This document shows, one piece after another, positions 44,728 to 51,671 of a stretch of 64,000 bases of DNA (the first letter of the stretch is position 1; each line of letters starts with the position of its first letter). Made by a program: the position numbers and the translations under genes. The notes beneath the pieces are model-generated. The model was not told where the DNA came from and did not search any database. It saw only the letters and a list, made by a program, of their open reading frames with translations. The DNA comes from Rhodothermales bacterium. GTDB taxonomy: Bacteria; Bacteroidota; Rhodothermia; Rhodothermales; JANQRZ01. The stretch lies in contig JANQRZ010000019.1 in the NCBI GenBank assembly GCA_028284265.1, positions 186,001 to 250,000 of the forward strand. The letters are read 5' to 3'.

Positions 44728-45138
44728 ATGGCTCCTCCCCTCCTCCACACCGCTCGCATCCCCGTCCGATGGGGCGACATGGACGCGCTCGGCCACGTCA
44801 ACAACGCGACGTACTTCACCTACATCGAGCAAGCCCGCGTCGAATCGTTCGAGCGTCTTTTGCCCGAGGGTTGGGAAGACGGCGACGGGCCGATCCTTGC
44901 CTCGATCCGCTGTGACTTCAAGCGCCCGATTGTCTACCCCGCGACGGTCATCGTCCGCGTCTACGGCGGCGAGCCGGGACGCACCTCGTTCCCGCAGTCG
45001 TACGACCTGACCGTGGAAGGCGATGAGGACGCGCTCTACGCGCGCGCCGAGGCCACGCACGTCTGGATCGACCGAGCCACAGGTCGCCCGGCCCCGCTGC
45101 CCGAGGCATTCCGTGCTGCGCTCACTACACCCGCCTGA
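44728..45138 (+). CDS. Acyl-CoA thioesterase, 4HBT (hot-dog) family
   Basis: A 136-residue hot-dog fold thioesterase of the YbgC/4-hydroxybenzoyl-CoA type: PVRWGDMDALGHVNNATYFT holds the catalytic Asp (D in GDMD) and the HVNN motif; RCDFKRPIVYPATVIVRV is the second conserved part. It hydrolyses acyl-CoA; acyl range unknown. It starts a compact plus-strand set (MaoC 4 bp downstream, SnoaL-like gene 1 bp after that). The ATG at 44728 is preferred; longer readings enter the divergent promoter region. Confidence 0.93.
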   Translation: MAPPLLHTARIPVRWGDMDALGHVNNATYFTYIEQARVESFERLLPEGWEDGDGPILASIRCDFKRPIVYPATVIVRVYGGEPGRTSFPQSYDLTVEGDEDALYARAEATHVWIDRATGRPAPLPEAFRAALTTPA

Positions 45139-45142
45139 CGCT

Positions 45143-45607
45143 ATGCCCCCTGCCGACTACACCCTCGACACCCTCGACCAGTTCATCGGCCATGAGTTGG
45201 GCACATCTGGCTGGATCACGGTCGATCAAGCCCGAATCAACGCCTTTGCCGACTGCACCGAGGATCACCAGTGGATCCACACCGATCCCGAGCGGGCTGC
45301 CGCGACGCCTGGCGGGACAACCATCGCGCACGGCTTCCTCACCCTCTCGCTCCTCCCCGCGCTCCGCAACGAGATCGGCGTCGTCCCCGATGGTGTGGCG
45401 CGCGTGCTGAATTACGGCCTCGACCGGGTCCGCTTCCTCGCGTCGGTCAAGTCGGGAGCACGGGTTCGCGCTCGGGTGCACCTTACTGAAGTCGCGCCGA
45501 AAGGTGAAGGACGGCTGCTTCTCAAGACCGAGAACACCATTGAGATCGAGGGCGAGGCCAAACCGGCGCTCATCGCCGACACCCTCGCCCTGCTGATCCC
45601 TGCCTGA
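45143..45607 (+). CDS. MaoC-like (R)-specific enoyl-CoA hydratase
   Basis: A 154-residue hot-dog hydratase. The hydratase-2 motif is complete: INAFADCTEDHQWIHTDPER holds the catalytic Asp and His, and GGTTIAHGFLTLSLLP is the following helix. It hydrates trans-2-enoyl-CoA to the (R)-3-hydroxy form, for example in polyester or fatty acid metabolism. It is 4 bp downstream of the thioesterase, another hot-dog enzyme, which suggests a shared acyl-CoA pathway. The ATG at 45143 fits the family start. Confidence 0.94.
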   Translation: MPPADYTLDTLDQFIGHELGTSGWITVDQARINAFADCTEDHQWIHTDPERAAATPGGTTIAHGFLTLSLLPALRNEIGVVPDGVARVLNYGLDRVRFLASVKSGARVRARVHLTEVAPKGEGRLLLKTENTIEIEGEAKPALIADTLALLIPA

Positions 45608-45608
45608 C

Positions 45609-46082
45609 GTGTCCGACGAATACCCGCCCTTCGACCGACCCGAGCGCCTGCCAGAACTCTGGGCGCTCGCATGGAACCGCCGCGACGCCGACGCCCTCGC
45701 CGCACTCTTCGACGAGGACGCCGAATTTGTCAACGTCACCGGCCTCTGGTGGCACGACCGCAAGGCGATCCGCAAAGCGCACCGCTATGGCCTCGATGTC
45801 ATCTTCAACGAGTCGGAGTTGACCGTCCGCCAAGTGAAGGTAAAGTGGCTGCGGGAGGATGTCGCCGTCATCCATGCCCGGATGCGCCTGACGGGCCAGA
45901 CGCCCATCGGCACCATCGAGCAACCCGGCCCGCGCACGACGATTTTCTCCTTCGTCATCCACCGGACCGAGGCGGGCTGGCGCTGTGCCTCGGCTCAGAA
46001 CACCGACATCGTCCCCGGTAAGGAAACCCACATCGTCGATGACGCGGGAACGTTCGGAAGCGTAGACTACCGGACCCGCTGA
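45609..46082 (+). CDS. SnoaL-like (SgcJ/EcaC) domain protein
   Basis: A 157-residue cystatin-like-fold protein starting at a GTG one base after the MaoC stop codon. RLPELWALAWNRRDADALAA then LFDEDAEFVNVTGLWWHDRK are the helix and strand typical of the SgcJ/EcaC and DUF4440-related families; ...TTIFSFVIHRTEAGWRCASA is the C-terminal part. Members range from polyketide cyclases to uncharacterised small-molecule binding proteins. It shares the transcript with the thioesterase and MaoC genes. Confidence 0.85.
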   Translation: MSDEYPPFDRPERLPELWALAWNRRDADALAALFDEDAEFVNVTGLWWHDRKAIRKAHRYGLDVIFNESELTVRQVKVKWLREDVAVIHARMRLTGQTPIGTIEQPGPRTTIFSFVIHRTEAGWRCASAQNTDIVPGKETHIVDDAGTFGSVDYRTR

Positions 46083-46116
46083 CCTGTGCTTCACTCTACC
46101 GCGAACCTTCCAATCA

Positions 46117-46232
46117 TGTCACCTCGACCGAGCGAAGCGAGTGGAGAACCCCGAAGGGCTCGGCGAAGCCAGATCTTTAGTGATGCTACGATCAGGTTCA
46201 CTAGATATCCCTCGACTCCGCTCGGGATGACA
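46117..46232. repeat. Intergenic palindromic repeat, family B (copy 2)
   Basis: TCACCTCGACCGAGCGAAGC on the left and CTCGACTCCGCTCGGGATGA on the right are near reverse complements. It fills most of the 201-bp gap before the SDR gene. Confidence 0.75.
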
Positions 46233-46283
46233 TAGAGCAGAACGTAGCAACAAAGCCAACTTCCCTATCTACCTTCCTTACCC

Positions 46284-47114
46284 ATGTCGCTTTTCGAGAA
46301 CCATGTCGTCGTCGTCACCGGAGCCGGTCGGGGGATCGGCGCGGCGGCGGCCAAGCTGTTCGCCCAACACGGCGCATCCGTCGTCGTCAACGACCTCGAC
46401 GCTGAACCCGCTGAGTCCGTCGTTCGGGAAATCGAAGATGCCGGGGGCACAGCCCATGCCATCGCCGGGAGCGTCACCGAGGACGGCTTTCCCGAGGCAC
46501 TGCTGGCCGGAGCGGTCGAGCGGTTCGGCAAACTCAATGTGCTCGTCAACAACGCCGGATTTCTGTGGGATGGGATGCTCCACACGATGACCGACGAGCA
46601 GTGGCTCCGCATCATGGAGATTCACACCTTCGCGCCGTTCCGCATGATCCGCGCCGCCACGCCGTACCTGCGCGAGCCGGGCAAGCAAGAACGCGCCGCG
46701 GGCGAGCCGTTCGCCGAGAATCGGGTAATCATCAACATCTCGTCGACGAGCGGGCTGCACGGGAACGTCGGGCAAATCAACTACGCGACGGCCAAGATGG
46801 GCATCGTCGGGTTGACGAAGACGGTAGCGAAGGAGTGGGGCCGGTTCGGGGTCCGCTGCAACGCAGTGGCGTTCGGGTTCATCGACACGCGGATGACGCG
46901 CCCGAAAGAAGACGGCGAGACGGTCGAGGTGGGCGGACAAGAGATCGTGCAAGGCATCCCCGAGGCGGCGCGCGGTCGAGCGTTCACGAACAACCCGCTC
47001 GGTCGCCCCGGCACCGACGAGGAAGCAGCAGGCGGCATCCTGATGATGGCCTCGCCGCTGGCGGGCTACGTCACCGGCCACACCCTCGAAGTCACCGGCG
47101 GTGCGGGAATTTAG
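46284..47114 (+). CDS. Short-chain dehydrogenase/reductase (FabG-like)
   Basis: A 276-residue SDR. VVVVTGAGRGIGAAAAKLFA holds the NAD(P)-binding GxxxGxG, LNVLVNNAGFL is the conserved NNAG, IINISSTSGLHG holds the catalytic Ser, and YATAKMG the Tyr-x3-Lys. An extended loop (REPGKQERAAGEPFAENR) precedes the Ser strand, and a ~30-residue insert follows RMTRPKEDG, which shifts it from the shortest FabG type. The Asp in VVNDLDAEP suggests NAD preference. Substrate is unknown; FabG-like roles in 3-ketoacyl reduction are possible beside the acyl-CoA genes. A TACCTT box precedes the start. Confidence 0.93.
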   Translation: MSLFENHVVVVTGAGRGIGAAAAKLFAQHGASVVVNDLDAEPAESVVREIEDAGGTAHAIAGSVTEDGFPEALLAGAVERFGKLNVLVNNAGFLWDGMLHTMTDEQWLRIMEIHTFAPFRMIRAATPYLREPGKQERAAGEPFAENRVIINISSTSGLHGNVGQINYATAKMGIVGLTKTVAKEWGRFGVRCNAVAFGFIDTRMTRPKEDGETVEVGGQEIVQGIPEAARGRAFTNNPLGRPGTDEEAAGGILMMASPLAGYVTGHTLEVTGGAGI

Positions 47115-47199
47115 CGTGTGCGGGTGTCGGGTATGAGCGTGTGAGCGTGCCCCACTCCAAACCACTCTCTCATACTCTACACACCCTCAACCCCTCCTA
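47114..47199. repeat. Intergenic inverted repeat, family D (copy 3)
   Basis: GCGTGTGCGGGTGTCGGGTA on the left and CTCTACACACCCTCAACCCC on the right form the imperfect inverted repeat between the SDR and BstA-like genes. Confidence 0.55.
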
Positions 47200-47202
47200 C
47201 CC

Positions 47203-47739
47203 ATGCCCGACCTCCGCTATCCCATCGGCACCTACGAACCGCCCGCCAATATCACCGACGCCGACCTCGACCGCTGGATCGGGCAGATCGAGTCGCTCCC
47301 GGCGGAGATGCGAGTTGCCGTGGACGGCCTGACCGACGCACAGCTTGACACACCGTATCGAGCCGAGGGCTGGACCGTGCGGCAGGTGGTCCACCACGTC
47401 GGCGACAGCCACCTCAATGCCATCGCCCGGCTGAAGCTGACGCTCACCGAAGACACGCCGACCATCCGCACTTACAAGGAAGCGGCGTGGGCAGAGCTTG
47501 CTGACTACGCGATGCCGGTCGAGGTCACCCTCTCGTTTCTCGACAGGCTGCACGCGCGCTGGACGACCGTGCTCCGCTCACTCGACCGCGCCGATTTCGA
47601 GCGCCTGCTCTACCACCCCGAAGCCGAGCAGACGATGCGACTGAGTCGGCTGACCGGGCTGTACGCATGGCACGGACGGCACCACGTCGCCCACATCAAC
47701 GGGCTGCGGACCCGCGAGGGCTGGGACGCGCCCTCGTAA
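47203..47739 (+). CDS. YfiT/BstA-like bacillithiol transferase (DinB fold)
   Basis: A 178-residue four-helix metalloprotein. The YfiT signature is clear: RYPIGTYEPPANITDADLDR, then EGWTVRQVVHHVGDSHLNAI and YAWHGRHHVAHINGLR; the three metal-ligand histidines lie in VVHHVGDSH and HGRHHVAH. Bacillithiol S-transferases conjugate bacillithiol to electrophiles; Bacteroidota use bacillithiol, so this role is plausible. It stands after the SDR gene, separated by a family D repeat. Confidence 0.9.
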   Translation: MPDLRYPIGTYEPPANITDADLDRWIGQIESLPAEMRVAVDGLTDAQLDTPYRAEGWTVRQVVHHVGDSHLNAIARLKLTLTEDTPTIRTYKEAAWAELADYAMPVEVTLSFLDRLHARWTTVLRSLDRADFERLLYHPEAEQTMRLSRLTGLYAWHGRHHVAHINGLRTREGWDAPS

Positions 47740-47761
47740 CTTCGGCTAAACCCTCGCTGCC

Positions 47762-48172
47762 ATGAACGACTACGAACGCATCGCCGACCTGATCGAGCAA
47801 GGGCAGAAGATCGAAGCCATCAAGCTACTCCGCGAAGCCACGGGTGTCAGTCTGGCCGAAGCGAAAGCACAGATCGAGCAGTTGACGGCGGAGGCGGCAG
47901 GACAGGCCGTGCCCGATGCTCCACAGGCACCACTCGATTCCACCTCGGGGTTGCCGGAGGACGTGCTCGCTCTCGCCCACGCAGGACAGAAGATTGAGGC
48001 GATCAAGCTACTGCGCGAGCGCACCGGGCTCGGGCTGAAAGAGGCGAAGGAGCGCGTCGAGGCCGAGACCGGCCCCATCAGCAGCACCCGTCCGGCCCTG
48101 CTCGCCATCGCCATTGCCGTCGCGCTGATGATCTTCGGTATCGTCGCCGCCTTGCTGGCAATGGGAGCGTGA
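47762..48172 (+). CDS. Membrane protein with two L7/L12 C-terminal-like units
   Basis: A 136-residue protein. Residues ~12-42 (EQGQKIEAIKLLREATGVSL then AEAKAQIEQL) and ~73-103 (HAGQKIEAIKLLRERTGLGL then KEAKERVEAE) are two copies of the helix-turn-helix portion of the ribosomal L7/L12 C-terminal domain (KI.AIKLLRE.TGLGLKEAK). Residues ~112-133 are one transmembrane helix (ALLAIAIAVALMIFGIVAAL). Stand-alone L7/L12-CTD-like proteins are known but uncharacterised. It cannot be the true ribosomal L7/L12, which is soluble and has a dimerisation domain. Confidence 0.8.
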   Translation: MNDYERIADLIEQGQKIEAIKLLREATGVSLAEAKAQIEQLTAEAAGQAVPDAPQAPLDSTSGLPEDVLALAHAGQKIEAIKLLRERTGLGLKEAKERVEAETGPISSTRPALLAIAIAVALMIFGIVAALLAMGA

Positions 48173-48177
48173 GGGCG

Positions 48178-48411
48178 ATGTCCGATGCCGTGTTCTCCTA
48201 CCACACGAGCCAAGATGGCAAGGTGTTCATCGCGTGGCATGGGCGGACGGTGACGACACTCAAAGGAGCCAAGGCCCAACACTTCCTCCGCCGCATCGAA
48301 CGAGTCGACGCGGCGGAGGCACAGCTTCTGATGGCGAAAGCGGCGGGCAACTTCAAGCGGGGCAACGAGCACCGACTGAGGCTTACATCGCGGCCAAGTC
48401 ACGCACCGTAG
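48178..48411 (+). CDS. Conserved small hypothetical protein
   Basis: A 77-residue protein starting at the ATG six bases after the previous stop (a GTG at 48169 overlaps that stop). The pattern FSYHTSQDGKVFIAWHGRTV then TTLKGAKAQHFLRRI and a C-terminal MAKAAGNFKRGNEHR matches a small conserved family I have seen annotated only as hypothetical; the N-G-K-V-x-I...HGR..TTL.G..A..FL and GN.KRGNE blocks are its signature. It overlaps the convergent LVIVD gene by 29 bp at the 3' ends. Confidence 0.75.
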   Translation: MSDAVFSYHTSQDGKVFIAWHGRTVTTLKGAKAQHFLRRIERVDAAEAQLLMAKAAGNFKRGNEHRLRLTSRPSHAP

Positions 48412-50359
48412 CGGCAACCATCCGCACCTTCGCCGCATCGCGGGCCGACCCGGCCTGCCCATCGAGCATCTCGGCGAGGCCCGTCAGCGCCGCGTTCCGC
48501 GTCGAACCCGACGCGCCTTCAGCACCGTCGAGCGCTTCCCGCGCTGCCGCGATCCGCGCCGCATCGAGACCACCGGAGCGTTCGAGTTGGTCGAGGTAGG
48601 CATGAGCCAGCGAGAAGGTAGTGGGCCAGACGAATTTCGGCTGTCCCTGCGCGTTGAGGTAGTCGAGGCGAACCGTGTTGGCGGCGTCGATCTCGTGCTG
48701 CGAAAGGTAGGCGCTCGGCGTGAGTTCAAAGATATCGAGGCCGCGGGCGATCTCGGAGTTGACGATCAGGCCGTTGTACCAGTAGACGGACCAGCTTCCG
48801 CCCATCACGAACTGCTCCGGGTCGATGGGGCCGCGGTCGTGGAACGCGATCTCGACGGGGTTCGCGGGATCGGTCCAGTCGAAGATCGAGATGCCGCCTT
48901 GGTACCAGCCCTGCACCATGACGTCGCGGCCGGGGATCGGGATGAGTGAACCATTGTGGGCGACGCAGTTTTCTTCGGGCGTCTGCGCGGCGGGCATTTT
49001 GTAGTAGCTCTGAAAGACCATCTCGCCGTCTTCAATCGTGAAGAGCGCGTTCGCGCCCCACTCGTAGGGGTCGTCCACGCGGCACTTCGGCTGGCCGCCG
49101 CCGCCCCATTCATCGGTGAAGAGGACCGCCGTACCGTCGTTGTTGAAGGTCGCCGAGTGCCAGTAGGCAAAGTTCGAGTCGGCGACCGCATCAGTACGGC
49201 GCGGGTTGGCCGGATCAGAGATGTCAAGCAACAACCCATAGCCTTCGCACGCACCGCCCGCGAGACCGATCTCTGGATAGAGCGTGATGTCGTGGCACTG
49301 CGTCGGGCCGGGGGCGGGGCCATCGCCCTCCTCCTCATCGTCCCCGAACCAGTTGGCGGCGATAGCCGGGAGCCGCTCGCGGAGCATCGTGCTGTCGGCG
49401 GCGGTCGGCGCCCCCGAACCGCCGCGCTGGGCGACCATCTGACCGAGAAGCTGCATGACGAATCCATCCGGCACGACGAACGACGTACCATTCGGTCGGT
49501 CCACGACGAACCCGCCGGTGGCGCGTGCCTCCTCAACGGCGGCGATATCCGCCGGGGCCATGCCATGACTCGGCGGCTCTACGAGGCCGTCGAAGATACG
49601 CGGCGAAGAGACGATGGCGGCGGCCTGCGGGTTGTCGAGCGGCACCTTGATGACCTCGATGCGGAACAGCGCCGAGTTCGGGTCTTCGTCGGGCGCGGCA
49701 TCCGAGCAGCCCGGCAGTTCCTCTTCGGGCCGCACGCCCGCCGAGCCGGAGATGTAGACGTAGACATTCTCATCGTCATCCGGGTCTTTGAGGACGGAGT
49801 GCGTGTGCGAACCGCGGCACGTCTGCACGTTGGCGATGTACTCGGGGTTGCGAATGTCGGTGATGTCGAAGATGCGGATACCACGCAGGCGGTCTGGGCT
49901 CACACGCTGGTCGTTCCCCTGCGTCCCACAGTCGAGCCGACCGCCGAGGCCCTCGCCCGAGACGAAGAGCAGGTTCTCGTAGACCGACACGTCGCTCTGC
50001 GACGCCGGGCAGAGGTACTCCGTCACGAGGTCCGGCGAGGCCGGGTTCGCGAGGTCCCATACGAGGACGCCGTTGTAGTTGCCCTGGATCGCGTACTGGT
50101 CCTTGAAGGCGAGGTCCGAGTTGGTGACGCCGACGAAATCTTCCGGCGGGCGCGTCGTCGAGACCATGCGGAGGTTCCAGATGGCTTCCTCGGCATCGAA
50201 GAGGCCGCCGCCGAGGCCGACGCGCGGATCAGGCGTCGGCGGACCGGCTTGGTCTATCTTCTTCATCATCGAGGACGTATTCTGCGTGGACGAGCACGCG
50301 GCGAGGCCGACGAGCGCGGCGGCGCACAGGGCGAAGGCGAAAAAGCGAGGGGTGGTCAT
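48383..50359 (-). CDS. LVIVD-repeat beta-propeller lipoprotein
   Basis: A 658-residue exported lipoprotein (signal LAACSSTQ). Repeated units read like LVIVD propeller blades: NYNGVLVWDLANPASPDLVT, RGIRIFDITDIRNPEYIANV, YGLLLDISDPANPRRTDAVA and GGISIFDWTDPANPVEIAFH. Between them lie Cys-containing segments (TEYLCPASQS, QTCRGSHTHS, TQCHDITLYP, PKCRVDDPYE), so disulphides are likely. A C-terminal ~90 residues are helical (LDQLERSGGLDAARIAAARE). LVIVD proteins are common and unassigned; they often precede DUF305 genes as here (157 bp upstream), suggesting a shared envelope role. Confidence 0.88.
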   Translation of the reverse strand: MTTPRFFAFALCAAALVGLAACSSTQNTSSMMKKIDQAGPPTPDPRVGLGGGLFDAEEAIWNLRMVSTTRPPEDFVGVTNSDLAFKDQYAIQGNYNGVLVWDLANPASPDLVTEYLCPASQSDVSVYENLLFVSGEGLGGRLDCGTQGNDQRVSPDRLRGIRIFDITDIRNPEYIANVQTCRGSHTHSVLKDPDDDENVYVYISGSAGVRPEEELPGCSDAAPDEDPNSALFRIEVIKVPLDNPQAAAIVSSPRIFDGLVEPPSHGMAPADIAAVEEARATGGFVVDRPNGTSFVVPDGFVMQLLGQMVAQRGGSGAPTAADSTMLRERLPAIAANWFGDDEEEGDGPAPGPTQCHDITLYPEIGLAGGACEGYGLLLDISDPANPRRTDAVADSNFAYWHSATFNNDGTAVLFTDEWGGGGQPKCRVDDPYEWGANALFTIEDGEMVFQSYYKMPAAQTPEENCVAHNGSLIPIPGRDVMVQGWYQGGISIFDWTDPANPVEIAFHDRGPIDPEQFVMGGSWSVYWYNGLIVNSEIARGLDIFELTPSAYLSQHEIDAANTVRLDYLNAQGQPKFVWPTTFSLAHAYLDQLERSGGLDAARIAAAREALDGAEGASGSTRNAALTGLAEMLDGQAGSARDAAKVRMVAATVRDLAAM

Positions 50360-50411
50360 GGCAGGGTTGGGTGAGATAGAAGAGTCAGGCTGGTGCTGAG
50401 TCTGATGACCT

Positions 50412-50499
50412 GTCATTTCGAGCTTAGCGAGAAATCCCCTTCGGTAGCCTTTTGCAAAACGTCGAGGCGGGAGATCCCTCACATACGTTCGGGATGACA
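50412..50499. repeat. Intergenic palindromic repeat, family B-like (divergent copy 3)
   Basis: GTCATTTCGAGCTTAGCGAG on the left and CATACGTTCGGGATGACA on the right form looser arms related to families A and B. It fills most of the gap between the DUF305 and LVIVD genes. Confidence 0.6.
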
Positions 50500-50515
50500 C
50501 GTTCTAACGAAGGTG

Positions 50516-51319
50516 CTAGTTGGAGTCGGCGAGGTCGTCCAGCATCTGGTGCATACGGGCGATCTCGGTGGTCTGGTCTACGTTGATATCCGAAGCGAGC
50601 TTGAAGGCGGCTTCGTCCTGCCCCGCCCCATCGACAGCGAAGAGGTCATCGACCATCACGATGGCTCCGCCGTGGTGCTGGATCATGTAGGTCAGGAAGA
50701 GGCGGTCGAACTCGGTGCCTCGGGCGGCGGCGAGTTCTTCGAGCTGGGCCTGCGAGAGCATCCCCGGCATCGACGAGTGGTCCATCGCGTCGTGGGCCAT
50801 GCCCCCGTGATTCATCCCTCCGTGATCCATGCCCTCGTGGTTCATGTTGCCGTGGGCGCTGTGGTCCATCGAGTCGTGGTTCATCTCACCATGATCCATC
50901 GCGCCCTCTTCTCCCTCAAGGTGGAGCATCAGGTCGAGGCCGTCGATGTGGACGAGGGGAACCGGCTCGCCACGCAGGCGGAGCCACCGCTGCATCGTGG
51001 CGATCTCGTCGTTCTGCGCGTTGATGATCCGCGAGGCGAGCCTCTGCACGGCGGGGCTGGCCCCGTTCTCCGGCGCGAGGCGCGACATGATGAGCGCCTG
51101 CGCGTGGTGCCCGATCATCCCGATCATGAACGACACGTCGGCCTCGGTGTAGTCGGCGCGGGCCTCCTGTTGGCGCTGCCAGTAGAGCGCCTCGGTCTCG
51201 GACGTGTCCTCCGAGGGTTCAGCAGTGATCGACTCGACGCGCACAGGTTCGGTGCTGCGGCACCCGGCAAGTACGAGCAAAACGGCAAGGGAGAGCAGGA
51301 AACGAGGGCGCATGATCAA
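50516..51319 (-). CDS. Met/His-rich DUF305 lipoprotein, probable copper binder
   Basis: A 267-residue exported lipoprotein (lipobox LAGC). Two DUF305 halves, each with the diagnostic HH helix: GMIGHHAQALIMSRLA near 70 and YMIQHHGGAIVMVDDLF near 220. Between them, about residues 140-185, is a tract of MDHGEMNHDSMDHSAHGNMN type with ~12 Met-(D/N)-His units, a common copper-binding style. DUF305 proteins occur near copper and periplasmic redox genes. It is upstream of the LVIVD gene on the same strand. ATGs at 51319 and 51313 are both possible. Confidence 0.9.
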   Translation of the reverse strand: MIMRPRFLLSLAVLLVLAGCRSTEPVRVESITAEPSEDTSETEALYWQRQQEARADYTEADVSFMIGMIGHHAQALIMSRLAPENGASPAVQRLASRIINAQNDEIATMQRWLRLRGEPVPLVHIDGLDLMLHLEGEEGAMDHGEMNHDSMDHSAHGNMNHEGMDHGGMNHGGMAHDAMDHSSMPGMLSQAQLEELAAARGTEFDRLFLTYMIQHHGGAIVMVDDLFAVDGAGQDEAAFKLASDINVDQTTEIARMHQMLDDLADSN

Positions 51320-51671
51320 GGCGGAAGATGAAGCGGGGCAATGTGGAAGGTAGGCACGACGAGATGCTGCCAGGGCACTACGATTTGGATCGACCCTTCG
51401 ATGTTCCGAAGCGGTCCTTACAGTGATTCACAGGGATCGCTACCCATCACAAGCGCCGACTTTGCTCCCGACCTTTACACTCGTCATCCCCGCGAAGGCG
51501 GGGACCCACAGGCGTGCTGGCCGGTGGATCCCGGATCAGAGTCCGGGATGACAGATTGTTGCGAGGAGAAACAGGACCAAAACCAGTCTCTTCGTGAACG
51601 GCGTGCGATGGAAACCCGGCCAAGGCGCGGTGTACCTTTCGGGCTTCTCTCTGAATCCCAGCGCTACCCCG
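51320..51671. other. 352-bp gap before alaS
   Basis: Holds a family C palindrome (51483-51552) and a TACCTT box at 51633-51638, 34 bp before the alaS ATG. The open frame continues upstream of the ATG at 51672 without homology to AlaRS. No gene is supported in the rest. Confidence 0.5.
51483..51552. repeat. Intergenic palindromic repeat, family C (copy 2)
   Basis: GTCATCCCCGCGAAGGCGGG on the left and a GGATCCCGGATCAGAGTCCG-GGATGAC right part give two stacked hairpins with the same outer arms as copy 1 at 26077-26147. Confidence 0.75.

Noticed and set aside
47762-48172. Ribosomal protein L7/L12 (rplL)
   Set aside because: It lacks the N-terminal dimerisation domain, has two C-domain-like units and a transmembrane helix, and is not in the rplJL-rpoBC context.
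48956-50374. 472-codon plus-strand frame opposite the LVIVD gene
   Set aside because: Antisense shadow, Arg/Val/Gly-biased, no motif; the minus-strand protein shows a signal peptide and repeats.
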